The notes under the pieces are model-generated. The model made no database searches. It saw only the letters and a list, made by a program, of their open reading frames with translations, and was not told the DNA's origin. Positions 33,109 to 41,271 of a DNA stretch of 41,320 nucleotides are shown here, piece by piece. The position numbers and the translations under genes were made by a program. Every line of letters starts with the position of its first letter. Position 1 is the first letter of the stretch. This DNA comes from Alphaproteobacteria bacterium. Lineage in GTDB: Bacteria > Pseudomonadota > Alphaproteobacteria > Caulobacterales > Caulobacteraceae. The stretch lies in contig JANXXK010000115.1 of NCBI GenBank assembly GCA_025350685.1, forward strand, positions 1-41,320. The letters run 5' to 3'.

Positions 33109-34551
33109 ATGGCCGGCCTCAAAGATTCCTATCCGCTCTACCTGGCCAACGAGGCCTTCAGTCCGAACCAGGACCTGGAGGTCACCGACAAATATTCCGG
33201 CGAGGTGGCGACCCGGGTGGCCCAGGCCGACGCGGCCACCATCGACCAGGCGATCGCCGCCTGCGTCGTCGCCGCCGAGCCGATGGCTGAGATGGCGGCC
33301 TATGAACGCCAGGCGGTGCTGGCCCACTGCGTCACCCGCTTCACCGAACGCTATGACGAGCTCGCGCTGACGCTCTGCATCGAAGCCGGCAAGCCGATCC
33401 GGGACGCCAGGGGCGAGGTCACCCGGCTGATCGACACCTTCCGCATCGCCGCCGAGGAAAGCGTCCGCATCACCGGCGAGGTGCAGCCCCTGGACATCTC
33501 GCCCCGCGCCAAGGGCTACCAGGGCATGTGGAAGCGCGTGCCGATCGGCCCCTGCAGCTTCATCAGCCCGTTCAACTTCCCGCTCAACCTGGCGGCCCAC
33601 AAGATTGCGCCTGCGCTCGCTGTCGGCTGCCCCTTCGTGATGAAGCCCGCCAGCCGCACGCCGCTCGGCGCGATCATCATCGGCGAGGTGCTGGCCGAGA
33701 CGAAACTCCCCAAGGGCGCTTTCTCGATCCTGCCGGCCCACCGCGAGGGCGCCGACCTGTTCACCACCGACGAGCGGCTGAAACTGCTCTCCTTCACCGG
33801 CTCACCCGAGGTCGGCTGGGACCTGAAGGCCCGCGCCGGCAAGAAGAAGGTGGTGCTCGAACTGGGCGGCAACGCCGCGGTGATCGTCGACGAGGGGCTC
33901 AGCGCCAGCGACCTCGACGACGCGGTCGAGCGGATCATCTTCGGCGCCTTCTACCAGTCCGGCCAGTCCTGCATCGGCGTCCAGCGGATCATCATCCACA
34001 CGAGCCTCTACGACCAACTCCGCGAGCGCCTGGTGGCCAAGACCAAGGCCCTGGTCATGGGCGACCCCAAGGACGAGGCGACCTTCATCGGCCCGATGAT
34101 CGACGAGAAGGAGGCCAAGCGCCTGGCCGGTTGGATCGAGGCCGCGGTGGCCGATGGGGCCAGGCTGCTCTGCGGCGGCGGCCGCCAGGGCGCCATGCTG
34201 GAGGCCGCCCTGGTCGAGGCGGTCAGTCACAAGGCCAAGCTCTACGCCGAGGAGGCCTTCGGCCCGGTGGCCATCCTCTCCCGCTTCGACGACTTCGAAG
34301 CCGCGCTCGCCGAGGTCAACGACAGCCGCTTCGGCCTGCAGGCCGGCGTCTTCACCCGCGACCTGTTCAAGATGTTCCGCGCCTGGGATCGGCTCGAGGT
34401 CGGCGGCGTGGTCATCGGCGACGTGCCCAGCTACCGGGTCGACAACATGCCCTATGGCGGCGTGAAGGACTCCGGCCTGGGTCGCGAGGGCGTGCGCTTC
34501 GCCATGGAAGACATGACGGAAATCCGCAACCTGGTCATCCGCCGCAGATAA
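33109..34551 (+). CDS. NAD(P)-dependent aldehyde dehydrogenase paired with the TPP enzyme
   Basis: This 480-residue ALDH has IGPCSFISPFNFPLNLAAHK at the cofactor site, general-base Glu251 in VVLELGGNAAVIV and nucleophile Cys288 in SGQSCIGVQRIII. The E-to-C spacing of 37 is slightly longer than the usual 34. The C-terminal segment GGVKDSGLGREGVRFAMEDM is typical of the lactaldehyde / GapN / phosphonoacetaldehyde dehydrogenase side of the superfamily. It starts 21 nt after the TPP-enzyme stop, with a weak ribosome site, so translation may depend on the upstream gene. It converges with the type-B carboxylesterase. The substrate is unknown. Confidence 0.9.
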   Translation: MAGLKDSYPLYLANEAFSPNQDLEVTDKYSGEVATRVAQADAATIDQAIAACVVAAEPMAEMAAYERQAVLAHCVTRFTERYDELALTLCIEAGKPIRDARGEVTRLIDTFRIAAEESVRITGEVQPLDISPRAKGYQGMWKRVPIGPCSFISPFNFPLNLAAHKIAPALAVGCPFVMKPASRTPLGAIIIGEVLAETKLPKGAFSILPAHREGADLFTTDERLKLLSFTGSPEVGWDLKARAGKKKVVLELGGNAAVIVDEGLSASDLDDAVERIIFGAFYQSGQSCIGVQRIIIHTSLYDQLRERLVAKTKALVMGDPKDEATFIGPMIDEKEAKRLAGWIEAAVADGARLLCGGGRQGAMLEAALVEAVSHKAKLYAEEAFGPVAILSRFDDFEAALAEVNDSRFGLQAGVFTRDLFKMFRAWDRLEVGGVVIGDVPSYRVDNMPYGGVKDSGLGREGVRFAMEDMTEIRNLVIRRR

Positions 34552-34628
34552 GCACGCGCACCTTTCTCAAGGGGACAAGTTGGTCTGGGGACGAGCGCCC
34601 GCCTGGGAATCAGGAATGCGGATTCGTC

Positions 34629-36218
34629 TCAGTTCTGCGCCGCCGCCGTCAGGTCCATGCGAGCCTTCAGCGGATCCGGCGTCGCCTTGGCCAGCCCGTC
34701 GCGGTCGAACAGCAACAGCTCGTCCTTGGCGGCGGTATAGCGCGGCCAGGCCGGCAGGCCCGGGCCATTCGGATCGCCGGTCTTGGCGAAGTTCAGCCAG
34801 TAGGCGTTGATGGTCTTCGCCACCGCCTTGTCGCCGGCGCTGGCCTCGCCGCTGTGCGTGGGCGAGACCATGGCGATGTAGCCCGCGCCATAGGTGTCGA
34901 AGACGTAGGGGATCTCCGAGGCGTGCGGCGCGCCGTTGCGCCACATGGGCTTGAAGACATCGCCCACATAGTCGAAGCGGAACTCGTAGGCCGGCAGGCC
35001 CTCGGCGGCGAAGGCCGCGGCGGCGAACCGCGCCGGCTCCAGCATCGTCTGGTCCATGCCGACCTTGGCGCGGATCACCGGCAGGCCGCCGGTCCCGGTG
35101 GGATCGTAGGCGGCGAGCGCGGCCGCCTTCCGGTCCTTGAACGGCGCCATCAGCGCGTCCAGCGTCGGGGCGAAATTCAGGCCCAGGTCCGCGCCGTTGG
35201 CGCCGGTGATCAGCGCCACCCTGCCCTGGCGATGGGCTTTGTAGGCGGCGGCCGGGCTCTCGACGATCAGCCTGCCGTCGGTGATCGGCCCGGAATAGGT
35301 GACCGGATTGAGCGCCATGAAGGTGCGCATGGAAAGGCCGCCGGTGACCTTGTCGGCCGGCAGCGCGCGCAGTTTGGCCAGCGCGGCGGCGTCGCCGCCC
35401 GCGATGCCCTGCGACTTGGCGAAGGCCACGCCGATCGCCTCGGCCGCGGGCAATCCAGGCGCGGCGCCCAGCTGGTCGCGGCCGCCGCCGGATTCGACGA
35501 TGGCCCGCTGGAACAGTCCCTTGCCGAGCGGCGAGGCCAGCAGGGTGTGCACCGAGAAGCCGCCCGCGGACTCGCCGAACAGGGTGACCTGCTTGGGATC
35601 GCCGCCGAACGCAGCGATGTTGCGCTGGACCCATTTCAGCGCCGCGATCTGATCCATGTAGGCGTAGTTGCCCTTCAGCTCGCCGGGGTGCTCGGCGCTC
35701 AGCCCCGGGAAGGCGAAGAAGCCGAAGCGGCCCAGCCGGTAGTTGAGGCTGACGAACACCACGCCGCGGCGTGCGAACTGGTCGCCCTGATAGATCGCCG
35801 GCTGGGTGCCGCCGTTGACCAGGCCGCCGCCGTAGATCCAGACCATCACCGGCAGCTTGCTTTTAGACGCCTCAGCCGGCCGCCAGACATTGAGGAACAG
35901 ACAGTCCTCGCTGAGCTCGGTGCCCAGGCCGGGATCGCCCGGGATCGGGCCCTGCAGGCAGTCCTTGCCGATGTCCCTGGCCGGCCGCACGCCGGTCCAG
36001 GCCTTGGCCTTCTGCGGCGGCCGCCAGCGCAGCTCGCCCACCGGCGCAGCGGCGAAGGGGATGCCTTTGAAGGCGATCACGCCGTCGCTCCGCGCCCCCG
36101 CCAACTGCCCGGTCTCGACCTTGACCGTTGTCGGCGCCTGGGCCGCCCCGGCGCCCGTGGCGAGCGAGACGGCGCCCGTCAGACTGAGCACCATCAGCAG
36201 TAGCTTCGGCCTGAACAT
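34629..36218 (-). CDS. Exported type-B carboxylesterase
   Basis: This is a 529-residue periplasmic or secreted esterase. The signal peptide is MFRPKLLLMVLSLTGAVSLA, cleaved near GAGAA. The family opening FKGIPFAAAPVGELRWRPP and SEDCLFLNVWRP are present. Other landmarks are oxyanion PVMVWIYGGGLVNGG, nucleophile Ser217 in VTLFGESAGGFSVH, an acid residue in the TGANGADLGLNF region, and a catalytic His in NGAPHASEIPYVF. GGGGAGG precedes ATG 36218. A very long open frame continues upstream to 37175, but that is antisense shadow of other sequence. Substrates of this family are diverse carboxylic esters. Confidence 0.93.
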   Translation of the reverse strand: MFRPKLLLMVLSLTGAVSLATGAGAAQAPTTVKVETGQLAGARSDGVIAFKGIPFAAAPVGELRWRPPQKAKAWTGVRPARDIGKDCLQGPIPGDPGLGTELSEDCLFLNVWRPAEASKSKLPVMVWIYGGGLVNGGTQPAIYQGDQFARRGVVFVSLNYRLGRFGFFAFPGLSAEHPGELKGNYAYMDQIAALKWVQRNIAAFGGDPKQVTLFGESAGGFSVHTLLASPLGKGLFQRAIVESGGGRDQLGAAPGLPAAEAIGVAFAKSQGIAGGDAAALAKLRALPADKVTGGLSMRTFMALNPVTYSGPITDGRLIVESPAAAYKAHRQGRVALITGANGADLGLNFAPTLDALMAPFKDRKAAALAAYDPTGTGGLPVIRAKVGMDQTMLEPARFAAAAFAAEGLPAYEFRFDYVGDVFKPMWRNGAPHASEIPYVFDTYGAGYIAMVSPTHSGEASAGDKAVAKTINAYWLNFAKTGDPNGPGLPAWPRYTAAKDELLLFDRDGLAKATPDPLKARMDLTAAAQN

Positions 36219-36577
36219 GCTGGACCTCCCCGATCTCGTTGCGGGCAACATGCACCAACGCGCGGCGGCCATCCAGGTGGCCTGGCAGGCCCACTTGGCG
36301 CCCCGCTTGCGCGGGGCTGAGCGGAGGCGTGCTTGCCCTACTGCGCCGCCGCCATCCACGCCGTCAGGTCCGGCTCGTCGGTCACCCGGTAGGGCCGTCG
36401 AAGGCGTCGATGAAGAAGTGGTCCATCTCCTCGCGGTGGAGGGGCCGCGCCCAGGGCTCAGGCTGCAAAACCGAGGCCCGCGAGCCGCTCGACGCCGACG
36501 TCGCCAAGCCGGCTCCTGACCCCAACTTCGGACAGGTCTTCGCCGCAGATCAAGACCATCGAGGGTTGCGTCGCGCC
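36219..36577. other. 359-nt stretch without an intact gene
   Basis: Between two exported hydrolases there is no intact reading frame of convincing character. The side next to the esterase holds its ribosome site and a perfect 7-bp hairpin (GCCCCGC at 36300-36306 with GCGGGGC at 36311-36317). The middle carries what looks like the decayed 3' end of a minus-strand gene (listed separately). Nothing recognisable is seen in about 36480-36577. Confidence 0.6.
36338..36480 (-). pseudogene. Possible 3' remnant of an unidentified gene
   Basis: On the minus strand, one frame reads EPWARPLHREEMDHFFIDAF then DG, and a one-base shift near 36391-36396 leads straight into YRVTDEPDLTAWMAAAQ followed by TAG at 36338. 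Both halves have protein-like composition, unlike the surrounding frames, so this looks like the C-terminus of a former gene with a frameshift and no 5' part. I do not recognise the family. The alternative is chance in GC-rich DNA. Confidence 0.35.
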
Positions 36578-37678
36578 TCAGGGGGCCGCGGGCATCGGAT
36601 AGTGATCGGTGAACGGGCCGAGCTTGCAGCTGTAGCCTTCGGGCGGCGGCGTCAAATGGAAGTCTTTCGGCGTCGAGCCCTTCGGATAGGACGCGAGCGT
36701 CGTCAGGGCCCAGAGGTTGAAGGCCTGGGTGTTCACCTGCGGCCACATGTGCCCGTGGATCGCCGAGCAGGCCAGATGGACCACGTTCTTCATGCTGGAG
36801 AAGTAGTTGGACCCCGCCTGGGTGGTCGGCCGGTAGTCCGAACAGAGCCCGATCGGCGGGCCGCAATTCCACATATCCTTCTCCCCGCCCCAGACGGAGA
36901 TCACGATCATCGGTCCGAGCGTGCTGTGCAGCGGATAGGGCCCGACCCGGCCCTGGTGGATCTTGGTCGGCGCGTCGATCACCGCCTTGCGCGCGTCCTC
37001 GAAGGAGAGCGCCGTCCCGTCGTCCTTGCTCACATACCATTCGCCGGAAATCGGCATGCCGCCGGCCCAGAAGTCCGAGGCGAAGGTGAGCGAACGGTTG
37101 GTCAGGGTGCCACCCGAGGAGATGCCGCCGACATAGAGCCTGCGGCTGTCCAGCGGCCACTTGGTCCCGACGCACTTGACCGCCGCCTCCAGGAAGCTGA
37201 CGTCCGGGCCAGCGTCGTTCTTCCAGACCTCGCCGGCCGGGCCGCCGGCGCGGCCCTCGCGCCAGGGCATCCAGTTCCAGCCGTCCTTGCCCGGGCCGTT
37301 GCAGGCCTGGCTGTAATCAGCCGGATCCTGCTTCGAACAGTTGCGGACAGCGCCAACGACCATGAAGCCCCTCTGCGCCATCAGGGCGTTGGCGCCGCTT
37401 CGCGGCGCCGTCAGGTTGGCGTTGGTGGATTCCACGGTTCCGGTCAGCGGAACCCAGACCGGCGCCGGCGCCTTCACGCCGACCGGCGGGAAGACGATGA
37501 AGGCCCGCTTCTCGCCCTTGTGCGGGAAATCAAGGTTGAGCCCCGCGTTCACCTGATAGCCGTCCGGGCACTCGTACTTGATGGACGCGGCCGTCGCTGG
37601 CTTGGCCAACGACGTCGCCGCCGGCGCGATCGCCGCGAACAGCAGGGTCAGTATGGGCAGAGAAAGCCGGCGGAGCAT
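36578..37678 (-). CDS. Exported alpha/beta hydrolase (esterase/depolymerase-like)
   Basis: This 366-residue protein has a signal peptide (MLRRLSLPILTLLFAAIAPA, cleavage near SLA-KP). It has an alpha/beta-hydrolase core with nucleophile Ser187 in LYVGGISSGGTLTNRS, a probable Asp in MIVISVWGGEKDMW, and His in HLACSAIHGHMWP. Multiple Cys (Cys37, Cys114, Cys126, Cys169 and others) suggest disulfides, as in secreted esterases. The GxSxG setting GISSG resembles PHB-depolymerase or feruloyl-esterase-like families, but I cannot assign the polymer or ester. ATG 37678 begins the signal peptide; an in-frame ATG at 37759 would add a non-signal extension. It lies downstream of the TetR gene on the same strand with a 119-nt gap. 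Confidence 0.85.
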   Translation of the reverse strand: MLRRLSLPILTLLFAAIAPAATSLAKPATAASIKYECPDGYQVNAGLNLDFPHKGEKRAFIVFPPVGVKAPAPVWVPLTGTVESTNANLTAPRSGANALMAQRGFMVVGAVRNCSKQDPADYSQACNGPGKDGWNWMPWREGRAGGPAGEVWKNDAGPDVSFLEAAVKCVGTKWPLDSRRLYVGGISSGGTLTNRSLTFASDFWAGGMPISGEWYVSKDDGTALSFEDARKAVIDAPTKIHQGRVGPYPLHSTLGPMIVISVWGGEKDMWNCGPPIGLCSDYRPTTQAGSNYFSSMKNVVHLACSAIHGHMWPQVNTQAFNLWALTTLASYPKGSTPKDFHLTPPPEGYSCKLGPFTDHYPMPAAP

Positions 37679-37797
37679 GGGTCGAATCCTAAGCGCCACA
37701 TCAACCAACCCCAAACTCAAATTCTTCTGATCCACCCCTTTAGCTGGGCGATACTGCACATTCCGAGTGCTCGAAATCCGGTCCCAATGCGGCGCGC

Positions 37798-39033
37798 TTA
37801 GGACGGATCCAGGCCCACGAGGAAGGGCTTCAGATAGTCGTCGGTCACCGTCTCGGCGATGACGTCCGGCGCCCAGAAATGCAGCTCGGCGGCGGCGTTG
37901 ACCGCGGCGGTGATCATCTGGGCGGCGATGGCCGCGTCCACCGGGCGGATGGAGCCGTCGGCCATGCCGTCGCAGACGATGGACGAGAACCTGAGCGTGA
38001 TCCGGTTGAGCTTCTCGATCAGGTCCAGGCGGATGGGCTCGGGCACGGTGGTCAGGGCCGAGGTCCGCAGCAGCGGCGCATCGCCCCTCATCTGGTGCGC
38101 GACCAGCGCCGAGGTGATCGCCGTCAGGGTCTGCAGGCCCGAACCCCCAGCGGCCTCGGCCTCGCGGATCGCACGCCAGGTGATGTCGAAGGTGCGCTGG
38201 AAGCAGGCGACGACCAGGTCATCCTTCTTCTGGTTGTAGTGATAGAAGGCGCCCTTCGAGACGCTGAGCTTGGCCGAGATCCGCTCGACCGAGGCGCCGT
38301 GGTAGCCCTCGTCGTTGATCAGCTGTGTCGCCGCCTTCAGGAACAGCTCGGAGGCGGGCGTCGTATCCGGATCGCCGTCACGGACGATGACCGTCGCACC
38401 GCGCGCCGGCCACGCCTGGCCCTCGGCCGCCATGCCGTCCAGCAGCACGCTAACGACCCGCTCGGCGGCGCGCCCGTAATCTTGCGGCTCCCATTGCTCG
38501 AGCCAGGCGATGATCCAGAACATCTGCGACAACAGCAGATGGGCGCGCGCATTGCGGTCAGTCCGCGAAAGGGCCGCGGACCCCGGCACGAGCTGCCGCG
38601 CGCGCCGGAACATCGCCACATACGCCTCGTTCACCGCGGGCATGTTGAGTGCGCGGACATCGTTGAACACAACGATCGGATCGGCGCGACCCGCCGCGAT
38701 CTCCCCACGGAATTCGAAATAGCCGCGGACGAAGGCCGCCAAACGCTGGCGCTCGGTGGGCTCGTGCGCACTGGCCGCGATCAGGGCGTCGTAGCGCTCG
38801 ATCGCCTTGAGGAAGGCGGCGGCGGCCAGCTCTTCCTTGTTCCTGAAGTAGTAGATCACCCCGGTCGGCACGAGGTTCAGGCGCGCGGTCACCTCGCCCA
38901 GCGTCATCCCGCGCACGCCGCGCCGATTCACCGCCTCGACGGCGGCCAGGACGATGGCGCTCCGCCGCGCCTCAAAGCGTTTGGTAGGTGCGCGCGCGGC
39001 GCCCTTCACCGGCGGCGTCTTGGTCTCCGACAT
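37798..39033 (-). CDS. Tandem TetR-family regulator with two HTH domains
   Basis: This 411-residue protein is about twice the normal TetR size and contains two complete TetR units. Unit 1 has an HTH at about residues 24-70 (MTLGEVTARLNLVPTGVIYY then FRNKEEL) and a ligand/dimer domain to about 205. Unit 2 has an HTH at about 225-275 (ASVERISAKLSVSKGAFYHY then NQKKDDL) and a second C-terminal domain to 411. Each HTH ends with the expected aromatic YYF/YHY-(N/Q)K turn, so both could bind DNA. The fusion would make a pseudodimer in one chain. It is encoded upstream of the alpha/beta hydrolase on the same strand, and its targets are unknown. ATG 39033 gives a short basic tail before the first HTH. 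Confidence 0.9.
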   Translation of the reverse strand: MSETKTPPVKGAARAPTKRFEARRSAIVLAAVEAVNRRGVRGMTLGEVTARLNLVPTGVIYYFRNKEELAAAAFLKAIERYDALIAASAHEPTERQRLAAFVRGYFEFRGEIAAGRADPIVVFNDVRALNMPAVNEAYVAMFRRARQLVPGSAALSRTDRNARAHLLLSQMFWIIAWLEQWEPQDYGRAAERVVSVLLDGMAAEGQAWPARGATVIVRDGDPDTTPASELFLKAATQLINDEGYHGASVERISAKLSVSKGAFYHYNQKKDDLVVACFQRTFDITWRAIREAEAAGGSGLQTLTAITSALVAHQMRGDAPLLRTSALTTVPEPIRLDLIEKLNRITLRFSSIVCDGMADGSIRPVDAAIAAQMITAAVNAAAELHFWAPDVIAETVTDDYLKPFLVGLDPS

Positions 39034-39352
39034 GGGATTGTCTTAGCCGCATTCGCCCTCCGCCGCCACGCGCAGTTGACGGAGCTTTCCGGCGAGTTTG
39101 TAGCCTATCGGGGTTCGCCGGCGCTCCTCTGTCGAGCCGGGCTGGAAATTATTTGAGTTGTCGGTCGGCGAGCGTGTGGCCAATTATCGGCCGGCCTCGG
39201 GGCCCTCCCGCGGTGAGTGGGCGGGCCTCATGCTGATGCTTGATCCCCGCGTGCCGGGCTTCGCACCCACGATCCCGCTCGCGGCCTTCAGGCGGTACAT
39301 GCCGTTCGCCTGGCCCCGCGTCGCGCCATCGCCAGAAGCGGCGAGGCGATCG
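39034..39352. other. 319-nt intergenic region upstream of the double TetR gene
   Basis: This region lies between the TetR start and the phnX stop and should contain the TetR promoter. AT-richer sequence occurs at about 39140-39190. On the plus strand, an open frame from about 39158 reads VANYRPASGPSRGEWAGLML and later IPLAAFRRYMPFAWPRVA. It looks partly protein-like but runs on antisense into phnX and has no good ribosome site. I see no RNA gene or clear repeat. Confidence 0.5.
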
Positions 39353-40138
39353 TCAGCCGGTCAGCGCCGGGACGAGTTCGGCGACCGTTTCGATCACCAG
39401 GTCCGCGCCGGCGCTTCGCAGCCGATCCGCCACCTCGGACAGGCGCTTGGCGCGCTCCGCCGGATCCAGGGCCGCAAGCGCGGTTTGCGACAGGCCCGCA
39501 CCGTTGCCGGACGCCGATACCCCCACGGTGAAGCAGCCGGCGGCCCGCCCTTCGGCGATCCCGGCCTCGGCGTCGTCCACCTTGATCACCCGCGACAACG
39601 GCCAGACCCCGAGCTCGGCGCAGGCCTTGTAGATCATCAGCGGCGAGGGCCGCCCCTGCGGCGTCTCGCCGGCGCAGACCAGATGGTCCGGCGCATAGCC
39701 TTGATCGGCCGCGCGCACCAGAACGGGGGCCATCATCTCGCGCGTATAGCCGGTTGACGAGGCGACCTTCAGGCCCGCGGCTCGCAGCCTCGCCGCGGTA
39801 TCTGCCGCGCCGGGGATCAGCTCGGACGCGTGGGCGGCTGCGTCACGCATCAAGGGGCCAAGGTCATCCATCAGGGCAGCGACGTCAGCCTCCCCAGGCG
39901 CGGCGCCCTGGGCCTCCGTCCAGGCCTGGGCCACATCCTTCAGCGCCAAGAGCGCGCGGACGTGATCGGCCTTGGCCTTGCCCATGTCGGCGCGGACGGC
40001 CGCCTCGTCCAGCTGCACGCCGCGACGCGCGAACGCCTCGGTCAAGGCCAGGACCGGCGCGCGGCAGCCGAAGTCGACCATGGTGCCGGCCCAGTCGAAG
40101 ATCACCAGATCGAAGGCCTTCAGACCGTCTTTCGTCAC
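39353..40138 (-). CDS. phnX: Phosphonoacetaldehyde hydrolase (phosphonatase)
   Basis: This HAD-superfamily enzyme splits the C-P bond of phosphonoacetaldehyde to acetaldehyde and phosphate. The 261-residue protein has nucleophile Asp15 in IFDWAGTMVDFGCRAP, the Schiff-base Lys56 in MGKAKADHVRAL (the hallmark of PhnX among HAD enzymes), then ASSTGYTREMM, GETPQGRPSPLMIYKACAEL and KVDDAEAGIAEGRAAGCFTV. It starts at GTG 40138, overlapping the stop of the oxidoreductase gene in GTGA, so the two are translationally coupled. No PhnW transaminase is seen in the window. The upstream FAD enzyme is the likely source of phosphonoacetaldehyde. The stop at 39353 is followed by the 319-nt gap. Confidence 0.92.
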   Translation of the reverse strand: MTKDGLKAFDLVIFDWAGTMVDFGCRAPVLALTEAFARRGVQLDEAAVRADMGKAKADHVRALLALKDVAQAWTEAQGAAPGEADVAALMDDLGPLMRDAAAHASELIPGAADTAARLRAAGLKVASSTGYTREMMAPVLVRAADQGYAPDHLVCAGETPQGRPSPLMIYKACAELGVWPLSRVIKVDDAEAGIAEGRAAGCFTVGVSASGNGAGLSQTALAALDPAERAKRLSEVADRLRSAGADLVIETVAELVPALTG

Positions 40139-41271
40139 GACACGAGCTCCCCAAACAGTTCCGCCACCACATCTTCGCCGAGCGCGAAGCCGATGGAGGC
40201 CCCCGCGCCGGTGGTCACCATGGCCAGCCGCACGCCGGGCAATGGCGCCTCCAGCAGCACCGTTCGATCGCCGGCCGAGGCGTAGGTGCCGGTCCACCGC
40301 TCCAGCACCGGCGGCGGCGGACGGCCGAACACCGCCGCGAATTCATCGAGGATCAAGCGGTCGACGGCCTCGCGTCCGAACGGATCCGGCGTCGGCGAAT
40401 AGTGGTGGCTGTCGCCAACCACCAGGCTGCCGTCGGCGCTCTGGACGACGATCAGGTGGACGCCGTGCTCTAACTGGGCGGCCTGCTCACGGGCCAGCCG
40501 GGCGCGCAGATCCTGCGCCTGCGGCAGGGCCGCGTAACCGGCGTAGCGCACCAGGCCGAGATCGGACATCACCCCGGCCGAAAGCCGGAAGCCGGGGTCG
40601 GCGAGCCTCAGCATCTGCAGCTTGCAGCGTGTCACCTCGGCGGCGGCGATCGGCTCCGGAAACAGGGTGGCGAGATCATCGCCCGGGCAAACGGCGATGG
40701 CGTCCGCCTCGATCGCACCGCGCGCGGTGATCACCTTCGAGGTTTCCACCCCCAGGACCGCTGCGCCCCAGCGGAACGTCACCCCGTGCCGTGCCGCCAG
40801 CCAGGCCGCCAGCCGCGGGATCGCCTCGCGGGATTCCACGCGCAGTTCGTGAGGGCTCCAGAGCGCCGCCAGGAGGCCCGCCGTCGCCAGCTCTGGCTGG
40901 CTGCGCCGAACGTCTTCCGCGTCCAGCAGCCGGCAGCCCTCGGCCATCTCGGTCTCCAGGAAGGCCTCGAGCACCTCCACTGCCTCCGGCCGCCGCGCGG
41001 TCATCATCAGGCCCCGGTGCAGGATCGTCAGACCAGCCTCGGCCGCTACCTCCGCCCACACTTCGCGCGTGCGCAGGGCGCGCCGCCACATCTCGCCTCG
41101 CGCCTGGCCGGTGACGGTGATGAAACCGAAATTGCGCACCGAGGCGCCGTTGACCTGGGCGTCGCGGTCGATGACCACGACCCGCTTGCCGCGCCTCGCC
41201 GCCGCGAGCGCGCAGGCGAGGCCAAGGATGCCGGCGCCGACAACGGCGAGATCGAAGCGGTCGGCGGGCAT
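40135..41271 (-). CDS. FAD-dependent amine oxidoreductase (DAO family, phosphonate-associated type)
   Basis: This 378-residue flavoprotein of the D-amino-acid/glycine oxidase family has the N-terminal dinucleotide motif FDLAVVGAGILGLACALAAA (GAGILG at 12-17), then VVVIDRDAQVNGASVRNFGF, typical of the TIGR03364-like clade found beside phosphonatase genes. The C-terminal FAD contact is TGAGASIGFALGEDVV. Members of this clade are proposed to oxidise 2-aminoethylphosphonate or N-methylated or hydroxylated relatives, giving phosphonoacetaldehyde. The 4-nt overlap with phnX supports that role strongly. ATG 41271 has GGAG 8 nt upstream; an in-frame ATG at 41310 would add a non-conserved leader. A transporter or regulator for the phosphonate may lie just beyond the window. 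Confidence 0.88.
   Translation of the reverse strand: MPADRFDLAVVGAGILGLACALAAARRGKRVVVIDRDAQVNGASVRNFGFITVTGQARGEMWRRALRTREVWAEVAAEAGLTILHRGLMMTARRPEAVEVLEAFLETEMAEGCRLLDAEDVRRSQPELATAGLLAALWSPHELRVESREAIPRLAAWLAARHGVTFRWGAAVLGVETSKVITARGAIEADAIAVCPGDDLATLFPEPIAAAEVTRCKLQMLRLADPGFRLSAGVMSDLGLVRYAGYAALPQAQDLRARLAREQAAQLEHGVHLIVVQSADGSLVVGDSHHYSPTPDPFGREAVDRLILDEFAAVFGRPPPPVLERWTGTYASAGDRTVLLEAPLPGVRLAMVTTGAGASIGFALGEDVVAELFGELVS

Noticed and set aside
31369-33741. A 790-codon open frame on the minus strand opposite the TPP enzyme and ALDH
   Set aside because: It covers two genes with catalytic motifs on the other strand and shows only composition-driven sequence.
33528-36203. An 891-codon open frame on the plus strand, the longest in the window
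   Set aside because: It runs in a wrong frame through the ALDH and antisense to the carboxylesterase, and has no recognisable motif until it leaves coding DNA.
36219-37175. Upstream extension of the carboxylesterase frame
   Set aside because: The added 300-odd residues are Arg/Gly-rich, lie in another frame of the alpha/beta hydrolase, and would bury a clear signal peptide at 36218.
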